From Bimuria novae-zelandiae CBS 107.79 (lineage: Eukaryota > Ascomycota > Dothideomycetes > Pleosporales > Didymosphaeriaceae), in contig ML976665.1 of the NCBI GenBank assembly GCA_010015655.1, positions 944,384 to 1,008,383 of the forward strand: 64,000 nt of DNA, read 5' to 3'. Position numbers and translations under genes: made by a program. The notes beneath the pieces are model-generated. The model was given only the letters and a program-made list of their open reading frames with translations. It was not told where the DNA came from and did not search any database. The number at the start of each line of letters is the position of its first letter. The first letter of the stretch is position 1. This document shows positions 49,827 to 60,577 of the stretch, in pieces.

Positions 49827-52164
49827 CTACATGCCCCTAAAAACATTATTGCTCGCGCTCCGCATGCCCTTGTCCTTTCTCCGATCATGCCTCTGTCCCT
49901 GCGCACCATCCTTCTTCTTACCCTTTCCCTCAGGTTGGAACGTAATCTCCCGCTCACCCACCACCGACGTCGTTCCCTTACCAGTCGGTTTCTTCTCCTT
50001 GAGCTTCGACACTCGTGATCCGAAACTGCGATCGCGACTCGGCTCCGCCCTTCTAGACGACGAGGAGGAAACGACCATCTGCGGCTTCTTGCCCGACTTC
50101 TTGTACGACGACGTAGAGATGCGATTACTATCTATCTGGGGTTGCTTCTTCGCCTGTCTCGCTTGTCCAGCGTCGCTATCGTCAGAGTCCGACTCAGAGT
50201 CCGACGACCCGCGCCGCTCCTCGAGCGCTTCCTGCTCCACGGCGGTGAGGCCCTTGGGTATTCTGGTGTTCGTGGCGGGGTTGATAGCGTTGAACTCGTG
50301 GCTCTGCTCGTCGACTTCGAAGTCCTCGTCCTGGAATAGTCTTGCGAAACGCGGGTCGTTGAGTACGCCCGCTTTCTCTTGTTCTGGCTCCGCGCCTTCG
50401 CCGACAGCCGGCGCCGTGGCCCCATCCGTATCGGCGCCGACGCCGGCGTCGAGCATCTCGTCATCGCCTCCCTTCTCCAGCACGCGTTTGGCGCGTCTCC
50501 GCTCGGCCTTGTCCTCGCGCTCAAGGATCTTCTCTGCCAGCTTGCGGTTGACTTTGACAGCGACCTTCTTGTTGCCTCGGATGCGGGATTCGCGTTCCTT
50601 TTGGATCTTCTCTTGGACGCTCTTTTGTCGCTGTTCCTGCCAGAGGTCAGGGTTCGAGATGAGGCGAGCTTCCTCGTACAGTTTCTGCCCGACGAAGTAC
50701 CCGTGCATGTACGGTCGCAGGAGACTGGTCGTCCCGATGAGATGGTCGAGGTTGAGCTGGCGGAGCTGGTCCATTGTGAGGAACTTGAAGTTGTCGTAGA
50801 CGTCACCTGCGGTAGACTTGTTGTATGAGTGTGGGTCGTTGGGATCTTCGGCCATCTCCTCAACGATATTGTCGAGGAAGGTGCACCATCTGGGCGCGGG
50901 GCCGAGTTGGGGGATGAAGAAAGCGTGCTGTTGCTTGCCCTCGTTGGCGGTAAGGAGCATGCCGCTGTCTTTGCACCAGGCCACATTGTGCAGGTCCACA
51001 GAGGGTTCGACTGAGGTCCAGTGGGAACCGTCACGGGTGTCCCATATCTTGATGATGCGCTTGTCGGCGCTCAGGATCTTGGGATCACCGGGAGCCCGTG
51101 TAGAGTCTAGCCATATAAGGTCCTGAATTGGAAACGCTACAGAATAAAACGTTAGCTGGGTCTGGGGCAACGGGATATGGGTACGGAAATCTCACCATAG
51201 CCTTGGTCTTTTTTCAGCAGTGGCACGGGTGATCGTAGGTCATACAGCTGCACGATTCCGCTGGAGTTGCCCGTGGCTATTTCCAGACCTGATCGATGGA
51301 ACTGTAACGCTGAGATCTCGGGTCGACCTTCCAATGCGTCATTCGGCGCAGAGAGTATGCCGACACGGTTCCTTGATCGCGGATCCCAGAACTCCACCGT
51401 GCCTAGGCTCGTACCGAAGGCGAGCAAGTTGTGGCTGTCCTCGGCGATCGCGCCTACGTTCACGGCTCCAGCATTAATCCCACCCTGGAGAGATTTGGCA
51501 CCGACTGAGGTCATGTCGTCGCCGCCCACGTCGACCTCGTAGCTCTTCATGAATCTTCCGACTTCCAAGTTCAGTCTGTAGACCTCGCCCGATCCTTCTT
51601 GATTGACACCAACGGACGGTATGAGGGCTTCCGCGGAGTGGCGGTCATACTGTAGATCTCTCCCGAAACGCGGTATTCGGGTGGAATAGTGAAGGCCACC
51701 TGCGGTGTGGAGCTCCACGGAGCGATCGGTCTGCAGGTGTACGGACTTGGTCCAGTCGGAGGACAGAAGCTGGAAGGTTTCGTTGAGGGTCTTCGTATGC
51801 CTTTCGAACGATAGCGCTAGCTGTGAGAGGTTGTGTACATGGATCTGAGGCCTGTAGGTGCCTGGCGACAGTTAGATGTATTCAGTTCAAGTCGTAGATG
51901 ACGATAAAAGACCCCGACAGTCAGATCAGTCCGACCGAGGTCAAACGTACCAGTCGACATGATATATTCTCCATCTTCAGAGACCCGTACGCATTGGCTG
52001 GCCTCCTCGAACCCGAAATCTTGCAGTAATTCTACGCGCGACGCAAACGCGGCATCTTGCTTCAAACTTCGCTTCCTTTTCCGCACTAGCCAGTCAGGCA
52101 GCGGTCGCGCCTCTGCGCCACTGATGGTGTAGACCGGGACTGCGGAGTCGTTGGATATCTTCAT
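49827..52164 (-). CDS. Ribosome biogenesis protein Enp2 (Nol10 homologue)
   Basis: Nucleolar WD-repeat protein needed for 18S rRNA processing and 40S assembly. Three exons (51951-52164, 51196-51861, 49827-51136) give 729 aa. Residues 1-350 form the beta-propeller: the N-terminus MKISNDSAVPVYTISGAEAR, then QCVRVSEDGEYIMSTGTYRP across intron 1, LLAFGTSLGTVEFWDPRSRN, and DKRIIKIWDTRDGSHWTSVE. The NUC153 motif near 500-540 reads NDPRFARLFQDEDFEVDEQS. The C-terminal third is charged (Lys/Arg, Ser/Asp runs), typical of nucleolar proteins. The start gives the conserved Enp2 N-terminus; an upstream in-frame extension lacks similarity. Divergent from Med13. Confidence 0.95.
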
Positions 52165-52875
52165 GGTGAAGGTGAAGTGACCGCAGGAAAGTTGGCCGTC
52201 GCGTTGGCGGGCTGGTGGAGAAGAAGCGTTGGAAAAGCTCGTAAGTGTACCGTCGCTCCTGTATAATGGTGGGTATTTCCATGCGGGCTCGATCGTGCAA
52301 TCTACCGTACCGAACGGGCAAGGTATATGTGTGTGTGCGGCGAAAAAGCTGATGTTGAAACTGTGAAGATTTGTCCCACCATCGCGCAAGTCAAAAAGTT
52401 GGGGACCCGTGCGCAAGTGGGTCCACCACCTCCTCTCGGGATGGAGCCATGGCCGGCCGCCTTCAACACCTCAGCATCGCGTGGGGACGTTCGACCTGCG
52501 CATCCCTGCCGATCCGTCGTCGCGCCGGTTTTTGACGTTGGCAAGCGGGCACATATTCCGCTGTTCGTATTCTCCTCACTGACGCGCCGCTCCTGTCTCC
52601 CCTGACAGCCTGTTATATCCGAATCGGGAACAAAGTGTGTTGCGCCATCTGCCGATTAGCTCGGCCAATATGGTCCAGCTGCGCGACACAGCGTGCCATG
52701 TCATAACCACCTCCCTCGAGTCCCGGAACCCCCAGTCGCGCCTTCCGTTACGGCCATAACCTCCACACAGATCTCAGGGACACAGCGGTGTTGATGAAGG
52801 TACACAGCGCAAAGCCGGGATTGCACTTACGACACCAATACCACTTGAGCGTTCCATAGAGAGCCCGACTCTCTA
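52165..52875. promoter_or_regulatory. Shared upstream region of enp2 and med13
   Basis: 711 bp between two divergent start codons. No gene supported; presumed to hold both promoters and leaders. Confidence 0.4.
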
Positions 52876-55800
52876 ATGGAATTTCTCAAGACCTGCAACA
52901 CCAATGCGCAAGCTATCGTGCGTTCCCTGAACCCCGCCGTCTGTTCTGTGCTGACCTATTGTAGGGAGATTTTGAAGCCGTCGCATTCCAAGCCTTCTCA
53001 GTCGCGCGCAATCCCGCCCGCCAGTCGTCGACAACATTGGACTGGAACACGTCGGATGACATTCGGGCTGCCGAGGCCCAACTGCGTGAGGGAAACCACC
53101 TTGTCCTCCAGGATGCATCGCGGCCATGGTTGTGGTTGTTCTGGGCTGCTACTGCCGAACACGTGGGACAGCCGCCGCTCGATCTGCCGACACTGGACGA
53201 CTACCGGTTCAACAGTGAGTGAAGCGCCCCACCCAATGTACACGACTAACAAGTCCAAGCGGAGCAATATGGCGTAGTGAAAGCGTCCGAGTTGGAACAC
53301 CGAACCACGAGAAACGCTCGAAATACAGCCTTGTCTGCCTCTACCAGCTCTCCCGTGACCCCGCGACCACAAAAGGGACTGCAGACTGGTACCTCCCAGT
53401 CGCAAAACGGTAGCCAGGCTGGGGCATCAGAACCGCAACAGCACGATGCTGTGGCTATCTATGGGCTGTTCACCGCTGCTGTGGTTGCTTTGGTTTCCTT
53501 CCGCCTAGTGAAAGACTACAACGCAGTTGCTTTGAATTACCGCACTTTTGCCTCGTCTTCTGCCGTCCAGCAGGACTCCGCTTCTCACCAGTACAGTAGA
53601 CAAGCTCCTCTCCGACTTACTAACGTGGACGCAATTTGGGCCACCACAGGCACACTGGTGGTCTCGACTCTTTCGTTGACCAGGCCAGACGTTCACTGCT
53701 TAGCCGACACTTCCGCGGATGATGAACAGAATCGTCTCATAGGCAAATGCATTCGCGTCGCTCCAAATGGTACTCTCGCCAAGATCATGAGCTTCGCCGA
53801 CCCTATAGACTCTATCGCCAATGATGCCAGCCAGCGTTTGCAACGAAAACGGGCCAAAGTCAGCCCTCTCGAAAGAGGCATCGAAAAGTGGAAGGCTAGC
53901 GTAACACGTTGGCTGGCATGGAAGGGCTACACTCTTGCATCCCTTGACAAGAAAAGTGCATGGGTCAGGATTCAATTTGCCCATCCCAGCCAGTCTGTGG
54001 CATCCAGTTCAGGCTTTTTTAGGCCGGCGCGAGAGGTCCTTTGGCCTCGGGCACTGTGCTTCCACTTCGACGATGTGGAGGTGGAAGTGCACCCACCTAC
54101 AGCCCTCGATGCACTGTTGATAAAAGAAAGTGATGCGCTGTCTTGGTTTGAAACCCCTGATTCCAAAGGCTTCGTCGATCCATTGGACCTTGCGCAGGAA
54201 TGGTTTCTGGGGAAAGCAGAGCGCGACAAGATCCTGGAAGCTCAGCGTAAAGCCAAAAAGGCCGCAGAGGATGCTGCTCGAGCCAAGGAAGAGACCCGCA
54301 ATACATTACCCTCGTCGCCCATATATGCTCGAGCTGTGGCGTACGGCGAACTTCAGAGCGTCAGCGGTGTGTACCCGACTCCACCTGATGGAGTTCTGCC
54401 GGGAACTGTGGCATCTTGTGGCGACACTCCGAGTGTTTCTGGTCTAGCTACTAATATCATCTTAGCACCTGGCGACAAGAATCCGGCAATCAACCTCTCC
54501 GGCCCCCAAGAATTCAATACCGACGACAGACCACACGAGTCTCCGACGTCGCCGGATGTGGCTATGCAGTACGAGGACTACAATGCTGACAATCATGACG
54601 ATCTTTTTGAAGAAATGGAAGAGGGTAATTTCGAGGAGGGGAATGGTGTGACTGACGCGGATTTCAACTTTTTCGACGACCCTGATGGGGACGATATCAT
54701 TATGCACGATGCTCCACAAGTCGAGGAAACAGGGAAAGCATCTGAAGTGATGATCGAAGAGGATAACGTGTTGGCGGCTCCTGAAGTCACTGTGAAGGAT
54801 GAGCCACCAGATCCTATGGCTGCGCTGGAATTTGCTCTGGCTTCAGCATCCGCCAACACCGAACAGGAAACCCAAATCCAAGCTACGGAACAAGCCTCGT
54901 ACAAGAAAGAATCTACGGCTTCGGAATGGGTGCAGAAACAGCCCAATCTTCCGGAACCAAATACGCAAGCTCTTGTTTTGACTACGAAGGCATACACTCC
55001 TCCGCTTAGCCCGCGTTTCATCGAGAAGACCTTGTTGCCTTCACCGGAAGAGAAGGCACCGCAAAATCTGCCTCCCAGTCAGCACCGAGACAGTGTCTTC
55101 GACCCGCTCACATTCAACCGTAAGATGAGCCTTTCGGATGCCAAGTACAAAGAGGGCCGCTTTGGCTTTGCGGGCGAAAAGCCCAAATCGATAAATAAAA
55201 GAGATGAGACCCGACCAAAGAGTTTGCGCGATCTTCCTCTTTTGGCGAAACTTCGATATGCCATGGGTGTAGCCTCATCCAATCGCAATCTGATCAATTC
55301 ACCGTCAGATGAATCTGACAATGACGATTCGGATGCAACAAGCGAATCCTTGTTAGATAGCGAGGACGAAGTGGATGATGTCGCGCCCATGCCTTTCACG
55401 GGTAGTTTGATCATACCGACCAAGCGCAAGTTGCCTACTGAGAGTGTCGCCACCCCGCTTTCTGCTACTTCATTCGCCGATTCCTTTGATAGTGATTTCG
55501 GGGATTTAGTGGGACTCCAGACTGACGATTCAGCTCTGGTTGCCCTCGAACCAACGGCATGGGACTGGGCGTTGGTGGATCACCCTCCGCCAACCGAGCG
55601 AGCTCCCAGCGGTACGCGGTGGGCTCTGCCCGTCTTTGCGCCTTCCTTCTCGTCGGTACCGAACACGCCGACCTCGCAACCGGACTTGGCCATTAATCTC
55701 ATCGACGAGAAGCCCATGAGCGGAAAAGACAGCATTGCAATTGCTCAGATGGTGACCCATCAGATTGTGTCGGCGACATTGGATATCTTTCAAGAAAGCT

Positions 55801-57791
55801 CATCTGCCTTCTCTTTTGATGAACCGACCTCTGAGGCTCAATGGCATAGCGCAGTCAAAACCATCTTTCCAAGAGCGGTGGACTGCAGCGTGGCAGAGCT
55901 GGCGGCCGTCCAGGACGCGTTCCCAGACATGTCGGCTCAGATGAAAGGACCGCAGAGACCCCCACCACGCAGACCAAACGAGACTGCTACCGCGCTCGGT
56001 CACCATATGGTCCAGCTGAATCCGCCATACGTCCGCGTGAGGCGTGCAGATACACTATGGGACTTACTGCCTCCGGCCATTCCCTTCTGGGAGACACTGG
56101 GTCTTGGGCCCTGCAGCCCGTGCAAGAATGTCGTTGCATTTGGCATTTACCCTTACAGTGAGGCGTTAAAACCATGCGTGGCAAGCTTCCTCGACAACAT
56201 GCAAATGGCATTCGACGGCTGCAAGTTGGGTAACCACGCACGAGTGGACACGGTAGACGAGTACGCCAGTGGCCTCGTCCCTTGCAAAATTACCGGCCAA
56301 GCGTCAGCGCGAACCATTTGCAAAGCCATGAGAGATACATGCGTGCAGCTGAGCAAAGTCCTGGCCACCAAACACGCACAGATGCGAGATAAGGACGAGT
56401 CGAAGATTGACGCTTTCGTCATCTACATGATAAACCCATTCAATCGACCTTCGGCCATTTGGGAACTATGTTCTGCTTTCTGGGCTCTCTTCCAGTCTTA
56501 CCAGCAAGGTCCACAAAGTCGGCCTGATCAGGTACAGAAACCTGACCTCGTGCTCCAGATTGTGCCAATCAGTTATATTGCTTCATGCGAGGCACCGGTC
56601 ATTCTAGACGCGAGCATTTACGCGAACCTTGCACGGGAGGTGTACGACCGATGTCCACCAAGCGCACCGAGCGAAGATAAGCTGCCGCTCAACATTTACT
56701 CGGCGCCATCATTGCAATTGGAAGAAACAATCCCGCGAAACATACAATTTAAGCTCACCGCAGACACACCACAGGATCTGATGCGGGAGAATTCATACAT
56801 GCATATTGGCTACGCGATCAGTCTCGACGGGACGTGGGTGACTGCAGCCTGGAGCGATACCTGCGGGAAGTCTCAGACGGTTGTCTCCTACAATCTGGGG
56901 ACGCGTCCGTTCACTGATATTGCCAAAGAGATTTGGCAGACTACCATCGAGATTCTTCAAGTGCGAAGAGTTACTTGGCGCGTTTGCATAGCGAAGGCGG
57001 GTGTTATGGAAAGGGAAGAGCTGGAAGCCTGGGTGTTTCTCGTCTCATGTCCTACAGTTCTCAGTCTTTTCACTACGCTTCTCACGGTCGACTCCGAACC
57101 ACACCTCAAATTTACACCTCCAGTGCCACCAGGCAACGCCTCTGCGGTTGGTCAACCCTCAGCCAATACACCAGACTCCACGCCTCAAGCCGGGGTGTCC
57201 CCTGAACAGGGCCTCACGCCAGCAGCAACGCCCGCTGTTGAAACGCCTGCGGACCCTACCTCCGACCCCGATGCCCGCCTCGTCGACCTCACCGACGAAA
57301 GCTGGGGCATCATTCTCGCGCACCGCCTGCACAACTCACACTCGATCAACGAATACCGTCCAGCCCTTATCTCCGGTCTCCTCGTCAAGCGCGGCACCTC
57401 ACCCGCTCATCCCGCTCCGCCTTCCTCCCCCGACCCGCTTCCAGGCCCTATTATAATCGGCGTAAACATCCTCTGGATGGGTGCCGTGAACCCAACGCGC
57501 GCCGCTACATCGCCGTTTCCCTCGTCCAGTGACGGCATCTCTCCCGGCGGACAAGCGCAGAGCCCCGGTCCAGGCCAGGAGCCAAGGTACAACAGTTTGA
57601 CGTGGACGCCCACTCCGCAGGCAAGGGCCGCGGCGGAGAATCTGATGAAGGAGGTGCTGGGACAATTTCGCGGGTTGGGCACGCTGGCAAGGTTGAGGGG
57701 CGTGAAAGGGTCCAGGCATGGGGCTGTGCCGTGGCATGTGGCGGTCGCGTTGAGAGGGGTTAGGGGGTTGGTGAGGACGGTGCCGAATTGA
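52876..57791 (+). CDS. Mediator subunit 13 (Med13/Srb9), kinase module
   Basis: Large scaffold of the CDK8 kinase module that controls Mediator binding to RNA polymerase II. Three exons (52876-52917, 52965-53214, 53260-57791) give 1607 aa; the first exon holds only 14 codons (MEFLKTCNTNAQAI). The N-terminal Med13 domain includes FEAVAFQAFSVARNPA, RPWLWLFWAATAEH, FTAAVVALVSFRLVKD and FLRLVKD-like segments. The middle is disordered and acidic. The C-terminal domain has YVRVRRADTLWDLLPPAIPF, LGLGPCSPCKNVVAFGIYP and RPFTDIAKEIWQTTIEILQ, with a long insertion of Pro/Ser/Thr near its end. The lone-exon 4.5-kb frame is fully open, showing that base quality here is good. Confidence 0.92.
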
Positions 57792-58032
57792 ATCTCTGCG
57801 AGGGTGGTATATGTGCATTTTTGGTGTATTGGTGTTTTGGGTATCTAATTTTTTGGATAGGGTTGGGACGGGATTGGGATATTTGTATCTTTGCAAGGCG
57901 TTCGGGATCTTGATGACCTTACTGGAAATGGATGGTCTATGAGGAATGGGATAGTAGCAGCGCGCCGTGCTTCAGCGTTACGATCTCACAAAATCAAATC
58001 GAGTATTAATCATATAATTCCTCGAGGGGGGT
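57792..58032. other. Intergenic between convergent genes
   Basis: 241 bp between the ends of med13 and the small membrane protein gene. A CCTC/GGGG-rich stretch at about 58020 precedes the stop of the latter. Confidence 0.4.
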
Positions 58033-58648
58033 TTAGTTCTCAATTCCCAAATGATCAACCCTGTGCGTCTGGCTCGCTTTGATCTTTCCCTGACTCCGCG
58101 CTTGGCCTATTTCCCGCGCCTTCTCTCGCTTTGCACTGTCGTGCGTGGCGCCCTGCGCGTAGGCGGTGCCGGTGCCGGCTGCGTGGCCTGAGGCTGCCGC
58201 TGTGCACACATTTAGTACGACTTTCGTCATTTCTCACGGAGAAGAAGATTGGAAGGGTGGGAGAGTGGGATGGAAGGAAGGAGGGGAAGAAGATGGGAGG
58301 CGGACCTTTGTCGTGGGTATCTTCGATGCTGTGCTTCGACCCGTCGGGTGCGGTGTGCGTTTCTTTGCGCTTGGTCGAGGTGAAGGCGCCTGAGAGGGCG
58401 GCGAAGAGGTTGAGGTTTAGCCCGGCCTGTTCACTGGTCGTCAGGTACACTGGGCTGCACGTGAAACGGAACTGAACGAAGATGTAGACGGCAAGGACAA
58501 AGAAGCACAGCAGGGAAAGGCGGCATACAGAAGCGCTCGCACTCGAATGGTGCTCCTCTGTCTCGACGTCGCGCGCGTACTGCTCTTCCGCTTTGTGCTG
58601 CTGCGCTTGGTGCTGCTGTTGCTCTTTCTTGGTGACGGCGCGGGACAT
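58033..58648 (-). CDS. Small single-pass membrane protein, function unknown
   Basis: Two exons (58306-58648, 58200-58305 intron, 58033-58199) give 169 aa. The N-terminal ~38 residues are hydrophilic and Gln-rich (KKEQQQHQAQQHKAEEQYA). One membrane helix follows (RLSLLCFFVLAVYIFVQFRF), then a lumenal or matrix part with SPVYLTTSEQAGLNLNLF, and a charged C-terminus (DSAKREKAREIGQARSQGK). The donor GTCCGC is unusual, but the join is in frame and the intron contains TACTAAAT before CACAG. I do not recognise the family. The gene is convergent with med13 and upstream of swf1 in the same orientation. Confidence 0.6.
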
Positions 58649-58945
58649 GGTGGGCAAAACGAAAACAAAAGATGAAGACTGTGTTACGATAAACTAAGAT
58701 TGAGCTACGGGAGTTGTTCTAAACTAGCGGGAAGCTGTACTCCCGCAATGTATATATATCGGCCGTGGTGTTGTGGTTGTGGTGCTGATACATGATGTCA
58801 TAGTCGTTGCGGGCTGGGACGCGGGTGTAAGCGAACCGGTTTTCGAGCGTAGGGTGATGCATCCTGGGGACGATCTTGGACCCTTTGAGGGGCGTATTGC
58901 GCAACACGAGGACGTCGTGTGTTATCGCGCGATGAAGGGTTGGGT

Positions 58946-60303
58946 CTAGTGCGCGAGGATCTCGAGCAGGTTGTCCCAGAAACCCAAGTCGTAGACGTTC
59001 TCCACGTCCGCAAGATCCCATGTCCGCTCGAAACTGTCTTTGTCTGCAACGGCTTTGATCCGAGGCGGTAGGCTTGTGGGTGCCTGCCCGTTCGTTGTAC
59101 GGACGAGAATGTGTCTACTTTCTGCCGGCCATGTCGTTGGCGGCTCTTCATCTTCGGGCGGGGTCTCGGGCGGAGTGGGTATCGGGTTTGAAGGAGACGA
59201 AGAATGCGCCGTGTCTCCAGGACCCACGCCTTTTGGACGATAGTCGCGCATTGTTTCTGGCTTGCGTTTGCCGAGGAAGACACTACCTTCTGCGATCTCG
59301 TCAACCCAGTCTGCCCATTTAGAGCTTTCATTCGTCGTCATGCCCGCGTAGACGAGGTAGAGCTGGTACCCGAGGAGGCCGAGAGGAAGAGGCCAGGTGA
59401 GGAGAGCGAGAAGCCCAACGCCTGCTGCGGAGACACCGCCTTCGTCAATGTATATGCTGACGTACGTGAGGAAGTAGTGGAGTTTCTTCTCGCCGTGTGT
59501 ACCCCAGCTGGAGGGATTGGACCCAGGACTGGGCCTGAATTTGTACCAGTGTTCATATCTTGCGTATTGCTTCTCCACCCTGGGACCTAGGGCAAAGTAT
59601 GCGAGGTAGGCGCCGTAGGCTAGTAAGATGGCCGTGGATAGTAGCAGAGCGAGGAACCACTTGTGATTGCCGCGACCGACGCAATTGTTGACCCATACAC
59701 AATGATGATCCGCTCGAGCGACACAGCTCTTGCATATGCTACAGTGCTTGCTGCGCGCCGGCTTGTTGAACTTGCACGTCCGGCATGCGTTGCCGGGATA
59801 GAACAGGATCCTGTCGTAAGGATAGTGGCGCATCTGAGCAGCATGGTTCAGCTCTGTAATTAGGGTCTCTGGGTTTCTTTTTGCGCACAGATACGTGAAG
59901 TAGTATGGCTGCGGTAGGAGCACGATGACGAGCAGTTTGTGGCGCAGAGGGAGCAAGCTCCAAACGGCAGGTACGAAAAGACCGGCGGAAGCTGTGATGA
60001 GGCCGAGGAAGAAGACCATGACCACCGGGTGCTTCTCGTTCATGAGATAGTGGCCCAGACGGGCGCCGCCACTGGTAATGCGGCCATTCGTGAGGAGGAC
60101 ATCGAGCGTGCGGAGCGCGGACGGTATGCGGTGGACGAGCAGGCGGTGGCAGAAGCCAATAGGCGTGTTCCTATGGTAAGTCAGTATGCGCTATGCACGG
60201 GAAGATTGGCATACCTGAAAGCTGGCGTGCGGCCGAAGAAGGCAATAAAGGTCAGAACCGAGACTGTCACTGCGAAGGTGACTATGGTGCGCACGATGGT
60301 CAT
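58946..60303 (-). CDS. Palmitoyltransferase Swf1 (DHHC family)
   Basis: ER-membrane protein S-acyltransferase; in yeast it modifies cysteines next to membrane anchors, as in SNAREs. Two exons (60215-60303, 58946-60170) around a 44-nt intron give 437 aa. The cysteine-rich domain at about 165-210 reads CRTCKFNKPARSKHCSICKS then CVARADHHCVWVNNCVGRGN, with an intact DHHC. Four membrane segments are visible: TIVTFAVTVSVLTFIAFF at the N-terminus, VVMVFFLGLITASAGLFV, WFLALLLSTAILLAYGAY and GVGLLALLTWPLPLGLLGYQ. The TTNESSKWADW motif, the TTxE of this family, follows. The C-terminal tail (NVYDLGFWDNLLEI) is typical of fungal Swf1. It diverges from rap1 over 274 bp. Confidence 0.93.
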
Positions 60304-60577
60304 GGTGAAGGTAAGCCGGGATGTGCGCGCATGGTGGGGTAACGGCACTGGCTTTCACGCTCGTTACAATAGCGGTGTCTACCGAAGTTGCCCTATCTGT
60401 CAACTATTCGTCCGTTCCATCACGTCTCGAGTCCACCGCCGCTGTTGTGAAGTGAATAAAGAAGCGAAGGCGGCGGATGCCAAGAACCCCGCGTGAACAC
60501 GCGTTTGCCGACCAACGCGTCTACGACAACACGCCCTCTGCCGATCCACGCGTGAACCCCCACCACATCGTCCCCAA
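60304..60577. promoter_or_regulatory. Short bidirectional promoter region of swf1 and rap1
   Basis: 274 bp between divergent start codons. A copy of the dispersed repeat of 38.1-38.9 kb occupies 60362-60446, so part of this promoter is repeat-derived. Confidence 0.5.
60362..60446 (+). repeat. Fifth copy of the dispersed repeat, in a promoter
   Basis: It aligns to the copy at 38822-38940 through AATAGC-GTGTCTACC, TTGCC-TATCTGTCA-CTATTCG and CGAGTCCACC. The flanks do not match. Orientation is the same as the array at 38 kb. Confidence 0.6.

Noticed and set aside
50132..51034. 300-codon alternative frame in enp2
   Set aside because: Ser/Arg/Thr-rich shadow of the true frame, which has WD and NUC153 motifs.
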